Below, piece after piece: positions 1 to 6,935 of a stretch of DNA of 43,304 nt. The first letter of the stretch is position 1, and every line of letters begins with the position of its first letter. This DNA comes from a virus, in IMG/VR virus record IMGVR_UViG_3300015195_000011, positions 1 through 43,304 of that record. One strand, given 5' to 3'. The position numbers and the translations under genes were made by a program. The notes below the pieces were generated by a model. The model ran no database searches. It had not been told where the DNA came from and saw only the letters and a list, made by a program, of their open reading frames with translations.

Positions 1-110
1 GGCTACGGCGACGGCTCCGGCGACGGCTCCGGCGACGGCTCCGGCTACGGCTCCGGCTACGGCGACGGCTCCGGCTACGGCGACGGCTCCGGCGACGGCT
101 CCGGCTCCTA
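1..110 (+). repeat. Tandem 12-nt Gly-Asp-Gly-Ser coding repeat (left end)
   Basis: Units GGCGACGGCTCC and GGCTACGGCTCC (with GGCTAC / GGCGAC hexamer steps) run without interruption. The same array ends the window at 43226-43304. It is read in one frame as part of a protein. There are no unique spacers, so it is not a CRISPR array. Confidence 0.95.
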
Positions 111-453
111 TTGGCTCGCGTGCCTCAAGTATTTCGCCGAGAAGTGGAGCGATGCGCAACGCGCACGCTTGGATGAACTGAAAGCGCTGGGCGCCAAGAT
201 CGCTTACTGGCGCTCCAAAAAAGACGGCCAGCCGATTCACGGTCGCCGATCCACTGCCGCAGCGGTTGGTGTCGTACACAAAGCGCCAGGACCCTTGCAA
301 CTGTGTGCCGCTGGAACACTGCACGCGACACACCTGCCGCCCAGATGGCCTGGCGATCGGCTGTGGGTCGTTGCGCTCATCGGCGAGACGATTGGCGATG
401 AAGAAAAGTTTGGCGCACTGGAGCGCGAAATCATTGGCGAGGTGCTGCCATGA
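1..453 (+). CDS. Gly/Asp/Ser/Tyr tandem-repeat phage protein, C-terminal part (continues from the right end of the window)
   Basis: The frame is open from base 1, so the start is missing here and lies at 43187. The first 36 or so residues are pure repeat (GYGDGSGDGSG type). They are followed by a folded domain of about 110 residues beginning SYWLACLKYFAEKW and ending GALEREIIGEVLP. The segment LCAAGTLHATHLPPRWPGD followed by LWVVALIGE resembles a domain I associate with many phage repeat proteins of unknown role. Every repeat codon is the same (GGC, GAC, TAC, TCC), so the DNA itself is repetitive and prone to slippage. The stop overlaps the next ATG (ATGA), so translation is probably coupled. 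Function is unknown. The gene belongs to the + strand early operon. Confidence 0.75.
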   Translation, partial: GYGDGSGDGSGDGSGYGSGYGDGSGYGDGSGDGSGSYWLACLKYFAEKWSDAQRARLDELKALGAKIAYWRSKKDGQPIHGRRSTAAAVGVVHKAPGPLQLCAAGTLHATHLPPRWPGDRLWVVALIGETIGDEEKFGALEREIIGEVLP

Positions 454-644
454 CGCGATTAGAAATACGTTGCAACGGGTGTAAAGAAATCTTTGCTGAA
501 GACGACATCGTTGGCGAAGGTCTCTGTCCTTTCTGCCTCGATTCGTCTCTGTTCGAGCGAGAGATTGAGGAAGAGTTCACTGACCAAGAAATGATGGACG
601 CCCTCGATGATTTGGCGAAAGAAGAGTCAATTTATGGCCGCTGA
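450..644 (+). CDS. Small zinc-ribbon-like early protein
   Basis: A 64-residue acidic protein with two Cys pairs (CNGC near residue 8 and CPFC near residue 27), the usual layout of a small zinc ribbon. The tail is rich in Glu and Asp (EREIEEEFTDQEMMDALDD). The ATG overlaps the stop of the repeat-protein gene (ATGA), and its own end overlaps the next gene. The function is not recognised. Such proteins in phage early operons are often regulators or host-takeover factors, but that is inference. Confidence 0.7.
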   Translation: MTRLEIRCNGCKEIFAEDDIVGEGLCPFCLDSSLFEREIEEEFTDQEMMDALDDLAKEESIYGR

Positions 645-855
645 AGTAATCACTCTGCCCGATGTCTGCCGTGCAATCGACGCTCTGGGCTCAACTGCCC
701 TTCGCATCAAAGCACAGCGCGATCACATGCAGGCAGCGCTCGAGGACCTCGTGCTAGGTGCTGAGCTGATGCTCGATCCGGGGCTGTTCCTGTCTGACTC
801 ATTCAGACGCTATGTGCTCGAGGTGCGCAAGGTGGCAAAGGAGGGGCTGTCATGA
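634..855 (+). CDS. Hypothetical early protein
   Basis: A 73-residue protein starting MAAEVITLPDVCRAIDALG, predicted mostly helical. I chose the ATG at 634 rather than the upstream ATG at 607. The upstream stretch lies inside the preceding gene in another frame, and GAAGAG sits at a usable distance before 634. The stop overlaps the ATG of the next gene (ATGA). No family is recognised. Confidence 0.65.
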   Translation: MAAEVITLPDVCRAIDALGSTALRIKAQRDHMQAALEDLVLGAELMLDPGLFLSDSFRRYVLEVRKVAKEGLS

Positions 856-1028
856 GCTGCGAGTGTGACGAAGGCCGCTATTGCGACAAGCATCTAGCCG
901 AAGCAGAGGCAGAGCACGCGTACCTCAGGGGCAAACCGCGTTACTGGGTCTACAACGATCAACAAGCGCGCGACGAATTCAATCAAGACTTGCACGATGC
1001 CGGCCGCGGCCACTTGGTGTTGCCGTGA
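852..1028 (+). CDS. Small Cys-containing early protein (58 aa)
   Basis: A 58-residue gene, MSCECDEGRYCDKHLAEAEAE at the N-terminus and ending GRGHLVLP. It starts at an ATG that overlaps the upstream stop (ATGA) and ends in a TGA that overlaps the next GTG start, so it fits the coupled chain of this operon exactly. The N-terminal C-x-C-x6-C-x2-H pattern could bind a metal. Function unknown. Confidence 0.7.
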   Translation: MSCECDEGRYCDKHLAEAEAEHAYLRGKPRYWVYNDQQARDEFNQDLHDAGRGHLVLP

Positions 1029-1294
1029 GCAAGAGTCAAGCGCTTTACGAGCGCAATATGGAATTGCAAAAAGCTCTTGCGGAAATCGCGTCTCTAGAAG
1101 AGCAGCGTAGTCATTGGTTACAACAGGCCCTATCCAAGTCGGAATTGATAGCCGCCCTAGAGGCTGAGAACGCGAGGCTCAACATGGAAATGGTTGCGTA
1201 TCGCGAAAAGCTGACCTTGAAAGATGCGGAAGCAATGATTGCCGTGATCAATGCGCTTACTGCCGAGAAGGCAGCGCGGGGAACGAAGTCATGA
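1025..1294 (+). CDS. Coiled-coil early protein
   Basis: An 89-residue, mostly helical protein. The stretch ALEAENARLNMEM and the preceding LQKALAEIASLEEQ give a clear heptad pattern. I start it at the GTG (1025) that overlaps the preceding TGA. A longer reading frame upstream exists but only repeats the previous gene in another frame. The ALEAENARL motif returns in the product of 3430-3813, so the two may be related. Function unknown. Confidence 0.65.
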   Translation: MSKSQALYERNMELQKALAEIASLEEQRSHWLQQALSKSELIAALEAENARLNMEMVAYREKLTLKDAEAMIAVINALTAEKAARGTKS

Positions 1295-1473
1295 GCTGGC
1301 AAGTCGCTCTGCTGATTCTCTTCGGCGCTCTTCTCTGCTTTTGCTTTGTCGCAATCATCGTCGAGGCAATGATCCAGCAAAAGCACAAGCACCGTATCGC
1401 ACGATTGCGTGGGCATAACCCATATGCGGTCGGCCGCGATGCCTATCAAGAGTTCAAAGGGGCACGCAAGTGA
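1291..1473 (+). CDS. Small single-pass membrane protein
   Basis: A 60-residue protein with one strong hydrophobic segment near the N-terminus (VALLILFGALLCFCFVAIIV). A basic tail follows (QQKHKHRIARLRG), so the C-terminus should face the cytoplasm. The start is the ATG overlapping the upstream stop (ATGA), and its own stop overlaps the next GTG. Role unknown; early phage membrane peptides often act on the host envelope or in exclusion. Confidence 0.65.
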   Translation: MSWQVALLILFGALLCFCFVAIIVEAMIQQKHKHRIARLRGHNPYAVGRDAYQEFKGARK

Positions 1474-1781
1474 ACGTGCCAGTTTTTTGGATGTGGGACC
1501 CACAAGCGGAGGCGATCAAATCGCCGTTCGTTCGCCAGCCCCATTACAACGATCTATTAGCCGATCTGATGGAGTGCGAGCCGCACTTACGCACGCTTGC
1601 GCGTTTGTGCGAGGCGTGCGAGGGGTCCGGTGAAATCGTCCGCGTCGACGACTACGACAACGAGGAGTGGCGACGCTGCGAGCACTGCAGGCCAATTTGG
1701 GATTTGGCAGAGCGCATTAACCCGTCTCCACCGCCGCCAGAATCCATGTACGAGGAGGTCGATGATGACATCCCATTCTAG
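1470..1781 (+). CDS. Zinc-knuckle-like hypothetical protein
   Basis: A 103-residue protein, GTG start overlapping the previous stop (GTGA). It has a DnaJ-type Cys pair arrangement, CEACEGSG near residue 47 and CEHC near residue 70, which suggests one zinc site. The tail is proline-rich and then acidic (NPSPPPPESMYEEVDDD). There is no J-domain, so it is not DnaJ. Function unknown. Confidence 0.65.
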   Translation: MNVPVFWMWDPQAEAIKSPFVRQPHYNDLLADLMECEPHLRTLARLCEACEGSGEIVRVDDYDNEEWRRCEHCRPIWDLAERINPSPPPPESMYEEVDDDIPF

Positions 1782-1983
1782 CTCACCGATGACCGAATCC
1801 TCCCTAGAGGCCCTGCTACGTGGCTCAGTGTTGCTCGCACAGCGCAACAAGCGCATTGCCGAGCTAGAAGAGCAAGTGCGAGATTTGCAGGAAACCAACT
1901 GTAACTTACGGGCGCGGCTCAATGCTCAGTTCGATCTGTCGTGTGATGACCGGCCGGCGCTACTCAGACTGCAGGCTGACTAA
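1765..1983 (+). CDS. Coiled-coil hypothetical protein
   Basis: A 72-residue protein, MTSHSSSPMTESSLEALLRG at the start, then a heptad stretch RIAELEEQVRDLQETN. Two ATGs are adjacent (1762, 1765). AGGAGG lies six bases before 1765, the better spacing, so I use 1765. The gene overlaps the end of the previous one by 17 bases. Function unknown. Confidence 0.6.
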   Translation: MTSHSSSPMTESSLEALLRGSVLLAQRNKRIAELEEQVRDLQETNCNLRARLNAQFDLSCDDRPALLRLQAD

Positions 1984-1999
1984 TAACCAGGAGAAATGA

Positions 2000-2788
2000 A
2001 TGAACACTAAAGCCGAAGACTGGGAAATGGAAGAAGCGATGGAAACGGGCAGGCCAAAAGTGATCCTGCGTTATGGCGAGATAGCCGCAGCCCTGGCAAA
2101 GGCACAGGCTGAGATGCACAACCCAAAATTTGATGCATCCAACCCATTCTTTAAGTCCAAGTTTGCCTCACTCGCTGCGGTGCGCAATGCGGTCATTCCG
2201 ATGCTCGCTAAGTATGGGATTTGTCTTACGCAAGACCTGACGACCACCGAGGGGGCTATCTCTTGCCGGACGATCTTGACGCACGCAAGCGGTCAGCAAA
2301 TGATCTTTGGCCCCCTGACCCTGCCTATCTCGAAAGCCGACGCACAAGGCTATGCGGCGGCGGGAACCTATGCCAAGCGCATCTCCATGCAATCGGTCGT
2401 CGCTGTGGTCGGGGATGATGATGATGATGGGGAGTCGATGAAAAAAACCAACGGCCATACCAACGAAGTTACGGATAAGCAGCGTGCTGCGACTCATGGG
2501 CGGCTAGACGAGATCAATGGCGATCTGGGTAGAAACGTTGCGCCCGCAGAGGCAGAGCGACATGCAATCACCATGCGCTCTATCCTGCAAGAGGACGTAG
2601 AGCATCGGATAAAAGCGCTGAAGGTTCTCGATTACCACCACGTCATCAACAAGGATCAAGACCTCTACGGTGCTGCGAGTAAGTTCCTCACCCCGGCGGA
2701 GCGCAGCGAATGGAAAGCTTATCGGGATGAGGCCAAGCAGCAAGAGGCCGATGACAGAAAGGTGACCAATGTAGGCAAGCGGTTTTGA
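2000..2788 (+). CDS. erf: Erf-type single-strand annealing recombination protein
   Basis: A 262-residue protein of the ERF family (P22 Erf). These proteins bind single-stranded DNA ends and anneal homologous strands, supporting genome circularisation and recombination. Family hallmarks seen: NPFFKSKFASLAAVRNAV (about residues 48-65), a hydrophobic LAKYGICLTQ segment, then HASG and DAQGYAAAGTYAKR, and an acidic GDDDDDGE at the end of the core (about residue 140). The last 110 residues are variable and rich in charge, which is normal for the family. AGGAG precedes the ATG. It sits directly before a Ref-like nuclease gene, forming a recombination pair. Confidence 0.9.
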   Translation: MNTKAEDWEMEEAMETGRPKVILRYGEIAAALAKAQAEMHNPKFDASNPFFKSKFASLAAVRNAVIPMLAKYGICLTQDLTTTEGAISCRTILTHASGQQMIFGPLTLPISKADAQGYAAAGTYAKRISMQSVVAVVGDDDDDGESMKKTNGHTNEVTDKQRAATHGRLDEINGDLGRNVAPAEAERHAITMRSILQEDVEHRIKALKVLDYHHVINKDQDLYGAASKFLTPAERSEWKAYRDEAKQQEADDRKVTNVGKRF

Positions 2789-3099
2789 TCGATCAATCGC
2801 GAATGGAAGCGGCCATGGAATTTTTAGCTGACACGGATGAAACCTTTGCCGAGGCCAAAGCGCAATTGCTGCGCAGTGAAATTCTGGTCAAACGGGTGCG
2901 GGCGCGAGTCATTGTGAACGAGGAAGGGCCAATGGACCTGCGTAAAGCGAAAGCAGAGGCGCACCCTCAGGTTGGAGAGGCAGACGAAGGGCTTATAGAG
3001 TCCACCCTAGCATTCGAGTCCCTAAAGGCTCGCAGGAGCCGCGCAGAGATCGTTATCGATGTCTTTAGAACGCTTGAGGCGTCGAGGCGTAAGACGTGA
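2785..3099 (+). CDS. Conserved phage protein associated with recombination genes
   Basis: A 104-residue helical protein. Its C-terminus, RRSRAEIVIDVFRTLEASRRK, matches the ending I associate with a small phage family usually encoded beside Erf or RecT genes. The biochemical role is not known to me. The TTG start overlaps the Erf stop (TTGA); an ATG at 2803 is the alternative but has no visible ribosome site. The stop overlaps the next gene. Confidence 0.65.
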   Translation: MIDQSRMEAAMEFLADTDETFAEAKAQLLRSEILVKRVRARVIVNEEGPMDLRKAKAEAHPQVGEADEGLIESTLAFESLKARRSRAEIVIDVFRTLEASRRKT

Positions 3100-3437
3100 A
3101 AAAGGCCGATCTAGAGCGCTTTCGTCGACTACACGCAACCGGCTGTATTTGTTGTGAAATGTTGGGCGAAAGGTACCGCGGACCCACTGAAATACACCAT
3201 ATCGTCGACATGGGCTATCGCAAGCATTCAGGGGGCCATCAGGCGACTTTGCCGCTGTGCGCCTATCACCATCGGGGCGTTATCACTAACGCAGATCATG
3301 CCTCTTGGCGGCAAGTCATGGGACCGGCACTGTCGGACGGCTCGAAAGCATTCCGCGCCAGATGGGGCACTCAGCGAGAACTCTTGGCAAGAGTGAACGC
3401 AGGGATCTTAAAAGAAAAAGAGAAAAAACATGACTAA
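3096..3437 (+). CDS. Ref-like RecA-dependent HNH nuclease
   Basis: A 113-residue protein resembling the C-terminal catalytic domain of phage P1 Ref, a nuclease that cuts DNA within RecA filaments. Visible motifs: GCICCEML (residues 17-24), EIHHIVDMG, then LPLCAYHHRG, the two His-rich halves of an HNH-like site, and FRARWGTQRELLARV near the C-terminus, which is characteristic of Ref. Its position after Erf suggests the two act together on recombination intermediates. GTG start, overlapping the previous gene by four bases. Confidence 0.75.
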   Translation: MKKADLERFRRLHATGCICCEMLGERYRGPTEIHHIVDMGYRKHSGGHQATLPLCAYHHRGVITNADHASWRQVMGPALSDGSKAFRARWGTQRELLARVNAGILKEKEKKHD

Positions 3438-3813
3438 AGAGCAATTCGCCTTGATCTGCCAATGGGACAAACGTTGTGGTGACAATGAAGGAACGATGTT
3501 TGGCACCACGATAGACCGGCGCCGGCTGATTGAGTACGTGAAAGAGCTAGAGGCTGAGATTGCGGAAGACAACGAAGAGCGCGGCTCTTGGCACAAGATC
3601 GAATTGGCTTACCGCAAGCGCATCGAAGCGCTAGAGGCTGAGAACGCGAGATTGAGGGAGGCGATAAACCATTACGTTTCGCGAACGACTATTGGCAGCC
3701 CTTATGGTGCAGACGGTTTGAAGGGGGCGGTGGCTCATCACGAGCATTACAAGGCCTATTTCGAGCAAGCCCTAGCGCAGGGAACGAAGACACCCGAAGT
3801 GAAGCTACCGTGA
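3430..3813 (+). CDS. Coiled-coil early protein
   Basis: A 127-residue protein with an N-terminal segment MTKEQFALICQWDKRCGDN and a central coiled coil including RIEALEAENARLREA. The ALEAENARL motif is shared with the product of 1025-1294, suggesting two members of one small family in the same operon. Function unknown. The gene overlaps the end of the Ref-like gene by eight bases. Confidence 0.65.
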   Translation: MTKEQFALICQWDKRCGDNEGTMFGTTIDRRRLIEYVKELEAEIAEDNEERGSWHKIELAYRKRIEALEAENARLREAINHYVSRTTIGSPYGADGLKGAVAHHEHYKAYFEQALAQGTKTPEVKLP

Positions 3814-3819
3814 ATCAAG

Positions 3820-4302
3820 ATGGGTCTTGAGATCGTGCCTATGAATATCAGCGATGCCAAAGAGTTTGTGGCACAGCATCATCGACACCATTTACCGCCG
3901 GTCGGAGCGCTCTTTGCAATTGGTGCATCCATGGCCGGTGAGATTGTCGGAGCGGCGATTGTAGGCAGGCCGGTGGCCCGTAGGAGCGATGACGGATGGA
4001 CAGCGGAAGTGACGAGGATGGCTACGAACGGAACGCGCAATACCTGCTCGATGCTATATCGCGCTTGTTGGCGCGCAGCATCCGCAATGGGCTACAAACG
4101 ACTTGTGACATACACCTTAGCGACCGAGACGGGAAGTTCATTGAGAGGCGCCGGATTCAAACTCATCGGGACAGTACCGGGGCACTCGTGGTCACGTACG
4201 GCCAGACCAAGAGTGGACCGCCATCCGACGCAAGATAAGTTTCGGTGGGAATGCTCCGCCGTTCTCGCAGAGACACCCGCTACGAACAAGGGTGAGACGT
4301 GA
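3820..4302 (+). CDS. XF1762-family phage protein (acetyltransferase-like fold)
   Basis: A 160-residue protein of the XF1762 type common in proteobacterial prophages. Seen: AQHHRHHLPPVGALFAIGA near the N-terminus, AAIVGRPVARRSDDGWTAEV, RMATNGTRNTCSMLYRACW, AMGYKRLVTYTLATETGSSL, and a C-terminal WSRTARPR followed by KFRWE. These match the family pattern along the whole length. The family is GNAT-like in overall look, but its substrate is not established to my knowledge. The next GTG overlaps its stop. Confidence 0.8.
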   Translation: MGLEIVPMNISDAKEFVAQHHRHHLPPVGALFAIGASMAGEIVGAAIVGRPVARRSDDGWTAEVTRMATNGTRNTCSMLYRACWRAASAMGYKRLVTYTLATETGSSLRGAGFKLIGTVPGHSWSRTARPRVDRHPTQDKFRWECSAVLAETPATNKGET

Positions 4303-4487
4303 TTTCGCTAGAACAACTGCGCGAACTGGTCGCCCTGCAGGCTGCAGACGAGGCGCTGTGGTGCACGGATCGTATCCATATCGAAACCGCCTATGTGCAG
4401 CAGGGATTGCGCTGGCTCACGAATGCCATCGAGGGTACTTGGACGTTCGAGCAGGCGCGCGATGCCATCAAAGAGATGCAGCCGTGA
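4299..4487 (+). CDS. Hypothetical early protein
   Basis: A 62-residue helical protein, MISLEQLRELVALQAADEAL at the start. The GTG start overlaps the XF1762-type stop (GTGA). No family recognised. Its stop overlaps a further tiny GTG-started frame. Confidence 0.6.
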   Translation: MISLEQLRELVALQAADEALWCTDRIHIETAYVQQGLRWLTNAIEGTWTFEQARDAIKEMQP

Positions 4488-4558
4488 TTGTTGATTTTCG
4501 CTCTTGGATAGCTTTAGCACTGACGATTGTCTTTTGCTTCTGGTTCTTTCGTGAGTAG
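4484..4558 (+). CDS. Possible 24-aa membrane peptide
   Basis: GTG overlaps the previous TGA (GTGA), as elsewhere in this operon. The 24-residue product has one hydrophobic segment (WIALALTIVFCFWFF) and ends RE. It fills the only gap between two genes. Short length keeps confidence modest. Confidence 0.45.
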   Translation: MIVDFRSWIALALTIVFCFWFFRE

Positions 4559-4566
4559 GTGCAAAG

Positions 4567-4809
4567 ATGGATGAATCAAAAGTCCGTACCGGTAGACCGC
4601 CTCGGCTCTCTCGGGCTGATGAATTCGAGCTGTATTGCTACCGCAAAAGCGGTGTTTCGATCAAGACATGCGCGTCCATGTGGCGGGTCTCTGTGCCAAC
4701 AGCAAATCGCATCATCGCCAAGTTTCGCGAGCATGCTGCCCGGGTCGAGCCATTGGCCCGCGAGTTTCGAGACATGATCGACTCACTCAAAGATTCTACT
4801 TTAACTTGA
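4567..4809 (+). CDS. Small helix-turn-helix protein
   Basis: An 80-residue protein opening with TGRPPRLSRADEFELY, then SGVSIKTCASMWRVSVPTAN, a helix-turn-helix of the resolvase/Hin C-terminal or transposase type. TGRPP-like starts are typical of such DNA-binding domains. No catalytic domain is present, so it is more likely a regulator than a recombinase. It is followed by a 79-base non-coding gap that may hold a promoter. Confidence 0.65.
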   Translation: MDESKVRTGRPPRLSRADEFELYCYRKSGVSIKTCASMWRVSVPTANRIIAKFREHAARVEPLAREFRDMIDSLKDSTLT

Positions 4810-4888
4810 TCGCATATATTTATGATACATCCAGCCAATATGTCATTCTATACATTATGCGAAGTCTACGGGCGTGTATTGTGGGTAA
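4810..4888 (+). promoter_or_regulatory. AT-rich gap with possible operator half-sites upstream of the DUF3653-like gene
   Basis: This is the widest gap in the early operon. It contains TGATACATC (4823-4831), whose reverse complement GATGTATCA occurs at 5273-5281 on the far side of the regulator gene. AT-rich hexamers such as TATGAT and TATACA are present, but none has a convincing partner at 16-18 bases, so I do not call an exact promoter. Confidence 0.3.
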
Positions 4889-5263
4889 ATGGCTGGTCCA
4901 GAAAATCCGTTTTACGGCATATCAATCAAAGAGATAGCTGCCGTTTGCCACGTCGATTTGACGACCGCCAGACGCTGGAAGCGCGGGGCCCGTTGCCCGC
5001 CAAAAATGGCACTTCTGATACTAGCTGGCGACCTAGGCTGCTTCAGTCCAGAGTGGTCTGGATGGCGCATCTGTGGTCAGGATTTGGTGTCCCCGGAAGG
5101 CTGGCGAATCGCCCGTGGACAAGTCCTGATAGTGCCCCTCATGCGTCAGCAGCTCGCCGCTTATGCGGTGGAATTGAAGCGCGCCAAAGAGGCACTCCTT
5201 TTGACACAAGAGCAGCCCTCCCCAGCGGATTGGCCGGAGTGGGTATTTGAGAAGCTCGCCTGA
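4889..5263 (+). CDS. DUF3653-like phage DNA-binding protein
   Basis: A 124-residue protein. An N-terminal helix-turn-helix (SIKEIAAVCHVDLTTARRWK, residues 12-31) is followed by GARCPPKMALLILAGDLG, then WSGWRICGQDLVSPEGWRI, the arrangement seen in DUF3653-type phage proteins. These are thought to bind DNA and regulate phage genes. The ATG has no strong ribosome site. Inverted 9-base repeats flank the gene, which fits autoregulation, but this is inference. Confidence 0.65.
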   Translation: MAGPENPFYGISIKEIAAVCHVDLTTARRWKRGARCPPKMALLILAGDLGCFSPEWSGWRICGQDLVSPEGWRIARGQVLIVPLMRQQLAAYAVELKRAKEALLLTQEQPSPADWPEWVFEKLA

Positions 5264-5297
5264 TGACTTGTTGATGTATCAAAACTAGGGGATCAGA

Positions 5298-5504
5298 ATG
5301 AGACAAATACAAGCGCTTCGGTGGGTAGAGAAGCAAAGCTTATGGGGACCAGTTCTCAAGCGTTTGCAGGGGTACTTAGACGCACGTCAGGAACGCAAGA
5401 TTGCCAAGCACAATTACATTGCGGGGACTGCTTGGTTAGCTTTTGAACGAGGTGAGATATCGAGAGAGGCTTTCTTGAGGGTGATGAAAGATACAAAACC
5501 ATAA
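5298..5504 (+). CDS. Hypothetical early protein
   Basis: A 68-residue basic helical protein, MRQIQALRWVEKQSLWGPVL at the start. AGGGGATCAG precedes the ATG. It abuts the next gene directly (TAA then ATG). Function not recognised. Confidence 0.6.
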   Translation: MRQIQALRWVEKQSLWGPVLKRLQGYLDARQERKIAKHNYIAGTAWLAFERGEISREAFLRVMKDTKP

Positions 5505-5891
5505 ATGGAGACGACCTATTACGTCTATAGCCCCTTACAACGGTTCCTAGTCGAGGACCTGAAATGGTGCGGGTGCGGTAATCCGGAGCTGGCTTTGAGT
5601 TTCATGCGCGAGGTGTTGCGGGCCATCAGGGCGCGGTCTGATGCCAAACATGACGACCCATCTAATGAGGCGCTTAAGGCTTTGTTGCCTTACGAGTCGG
5701 GGCTTGCCGAGTCGTACTGGTACATGTTGGATGAGCACGACCTGATCGAACACGGTGGCAGTTGCGGCGGCGGATGGTTGAGCGAGAAAGGTATCAGGGT
5801 CCTGGCATTGCTCAATGAGGTTGAAGACTTTGAAGAAGCCTTGGATGACGTAGAAGTGACTGAGGAAGAGTTTAAAAGGGATACAAAATAA
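5505..5891 (+). CDS. Conserved hypothetical phage protein
   Basis: A 128-residue acidic protein. The N-terminal part has WCGCGNPELALSFMREVLRAI, a pattern I have seen in uncharacterised phage proteins. The middle reads like a short winged-helix-like segment (MLDEHDLIEHGGSCGGGWLSEKG), and the tail is strongly acidic. Its last codons (DTK) are encoded by GATACAAAA, as are those of the preceding gene. Function unknown. Confidence 0.6.
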   Translation: METTYYVYSPLQRFLVEDLKWCGCGNPELALSFMREVLRAIRARSDAKHDDPSNEALKALLPYESGLAESYWYMLDEHDLIEHGGSCGGGWLSEKGIRVLALLNEVEDFEEALDDVEVTEEEFKRDTK

Positions 5892-5901
5892 GGGGGGCGG
5901 G

Positions 5902-6522
5902 ATGAAAACAATATTGTTATTGCTGCTATGCGCTACGGCCAGCGCACAGACGCTCGACTACACCGGGGCTATAATGAGTGGGACTATGACCAGTGTGCAG
6001 GGTAATGCCCTGGTTACATCGGATATCACCGGTTGGCTCACCGCAGAGATTGTGGTGCAAAACAATATTTTGATGTCGTATGACGCAGCCTTTCACACGG
6101 GCGATGTGGTGTTGCCGTTAGAGCAGATGGGCGGTGCTTTCGTAAATACCGGATATCCCGCCACGACTTATACCGGGCCGGCGGCAGGTATCGTCTTAAC
6201 GATGGATCAGGGGCAGGTAACAGGGGCTCTGTTTGGCTTTGACAGCCATAACTACAACGGTTCAAACATGAGGCTGATTATCGGCGATGATTCATTTGAT
6301 TATTTGTGGGGTCATAACGGCACCTGTGCGGATCATCAAAACTATGTGGATGGGTCATTCTCAGGGATCGAGACATCCATTTGCAGTGCAACACTCAGCA
6401 GTCAAACACCGGGTACGTGGGCTATGCAGCCAGTGGCGGCTCCTGAGATGGATGCGAAGGGTGTGGGTGCCTTTCTGCTGCTTGCCTTTGGCTTAGCTGC
6501 GATTCGTGGGCGCGAGCGATAA
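5902..6522 (+). CDS. Secreted protein with PEP-CTERM-like C-terminal anchor
   Basis: A 206-residue protein. It has a short signal peptide (MKTILLLLLCATASAQ, cleavage likely after ASA), a central beta-rich region of about 160 residues, then PGTWAMQPVAAPEMDAKGVG followed by a hydrophobic helix (AFLLLAFGLAAI) and a basic end (RGRER). A Pro-Glu motif, a membrane segment and an Arg cluster at the extreme C-terminus is the layout of exosortase/archaeosortase-type sorting signals. The family of the middle is not recognised. It sits near the end of the early operon, the usual place for a lysogenic-conversion cargo gene. Confidence 0.65.
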   Translation: MKTILLLLLCATASAQTLDYTGAIMSGTMTSVQGNALVTSDITGWLTAEIVVQNNILMSYDAAFHTGDVVLPLEQMGGAFVNTGYPATTYTGPAAGIVLTMDQGQVTGALFGFDSHNYNGSNMRLIIGDDSFDYLWGHNGTCADHQNYVDGSFSGIETSICSATLSSQTPGTWAMQPVAAPEMDAKGVGAFLLLAFGLAAIRGRER

Positions 6523-6589
6523 TGGCCCTGATGTGCTCTATTTCACGGTCTAACTGAGCGAGTTTTTCGAGCTTGTCCTGCAACGTCAT
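6422..6589 (-). CDS. Possible small coiled-coil protein overlapping the secreted-protein gene antisense
   Basis: A 55-residue frame, MTLQDKLEKLAQLDREIEHI at the start, reads like a genuine coiled coil. Its last 33 codons are antisense to the end of the secreted-protein gene and give a low-complexity His/Pro tail. It would be the last gene of the - strand late operon, 315 bases beyond the spanins. Weakly supported. Confidence 0.3.
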   Translation of the reverse strand: MTLQDKLEKLAQLDREIEHIRAIIARAHESQLSQRQAAERHPHPSHPSQEPPLAA

Positions 6590-6668
6590 GGCCCCGAATA
6601 TGGCAAAAGACGTTGAGTGTATCTGTACGGTTCCTAACATTAAGTGAAATAAGTCACGGGGTGGGAGG

Positions 6669-6935
6669 ATGGTGAAGCGGTACGGAGTAATGCACCAGTC
6701 AAACTCGCTCGCCGTCATGGAAATGGTGGACGGTAAGTATGTCCTCGCCGCCGACTACGAGGTCCTAGAAGCGCGGGTGAAAGAGCTAGAAGCGGCGCTG
6801 GGGTCGATGAGAAATGACCGCGATTACCATCGTAATGCGGCGCTTGAACAGAGTGTTTATTGGCGCAACCACTATGCCGACCGCGTTACAGAGCTGGAGG
6901 CTGCTATCTCGGCCAAGCCTCAATCAGTGAGTTGA
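6669..6935 (+). CDS. Coiled-coil hypothetical protein (end of early operon)
   Basis: An 88-residue protein with a long heptad region (YEVLEARVKELEAALGSM) and a second, shorter one (DRVTELEAAIS). GGGAGG lies just before the ATG at 6669; a GTG at 6672 or an ATG at 6690 could be the true start. It meets the convergent i-spanin gene tail to tail with a 32-base overlap, so the early and late transcripts collide here with no visible terminator. Confidence 0.6.
   Translation: MVKRYGVMHQSNSLAVMEMVDGKYVLAADYEVLEARVKELEAALGSMRNDRDYHRNAALEQSVYWRNHYADRVTELEAAISAKPQSVS

Noticed and set aside
1-110. Possible CRISPR array from regularly repeated sequence
   Set aside because: The repeats are 12-nt coding units with no spacers and are read as one protein.
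881-1024. N-terminal extension of the coiled-coil gene at 1025
   Set aside because: It only re-reads the 852-1028 gene in another frame; the GTG at 1025 is coupled to that gene's stop.
4567-4809. Serine recombinase or invertase
   Set aside because: Only the helix-turn-helix is present; there is no catalytic domain.
4822-5250. + strand open frame of 142 codons
   Set aside because: Shadow of the DUF3653-like gene in another frame; it shows no motif.
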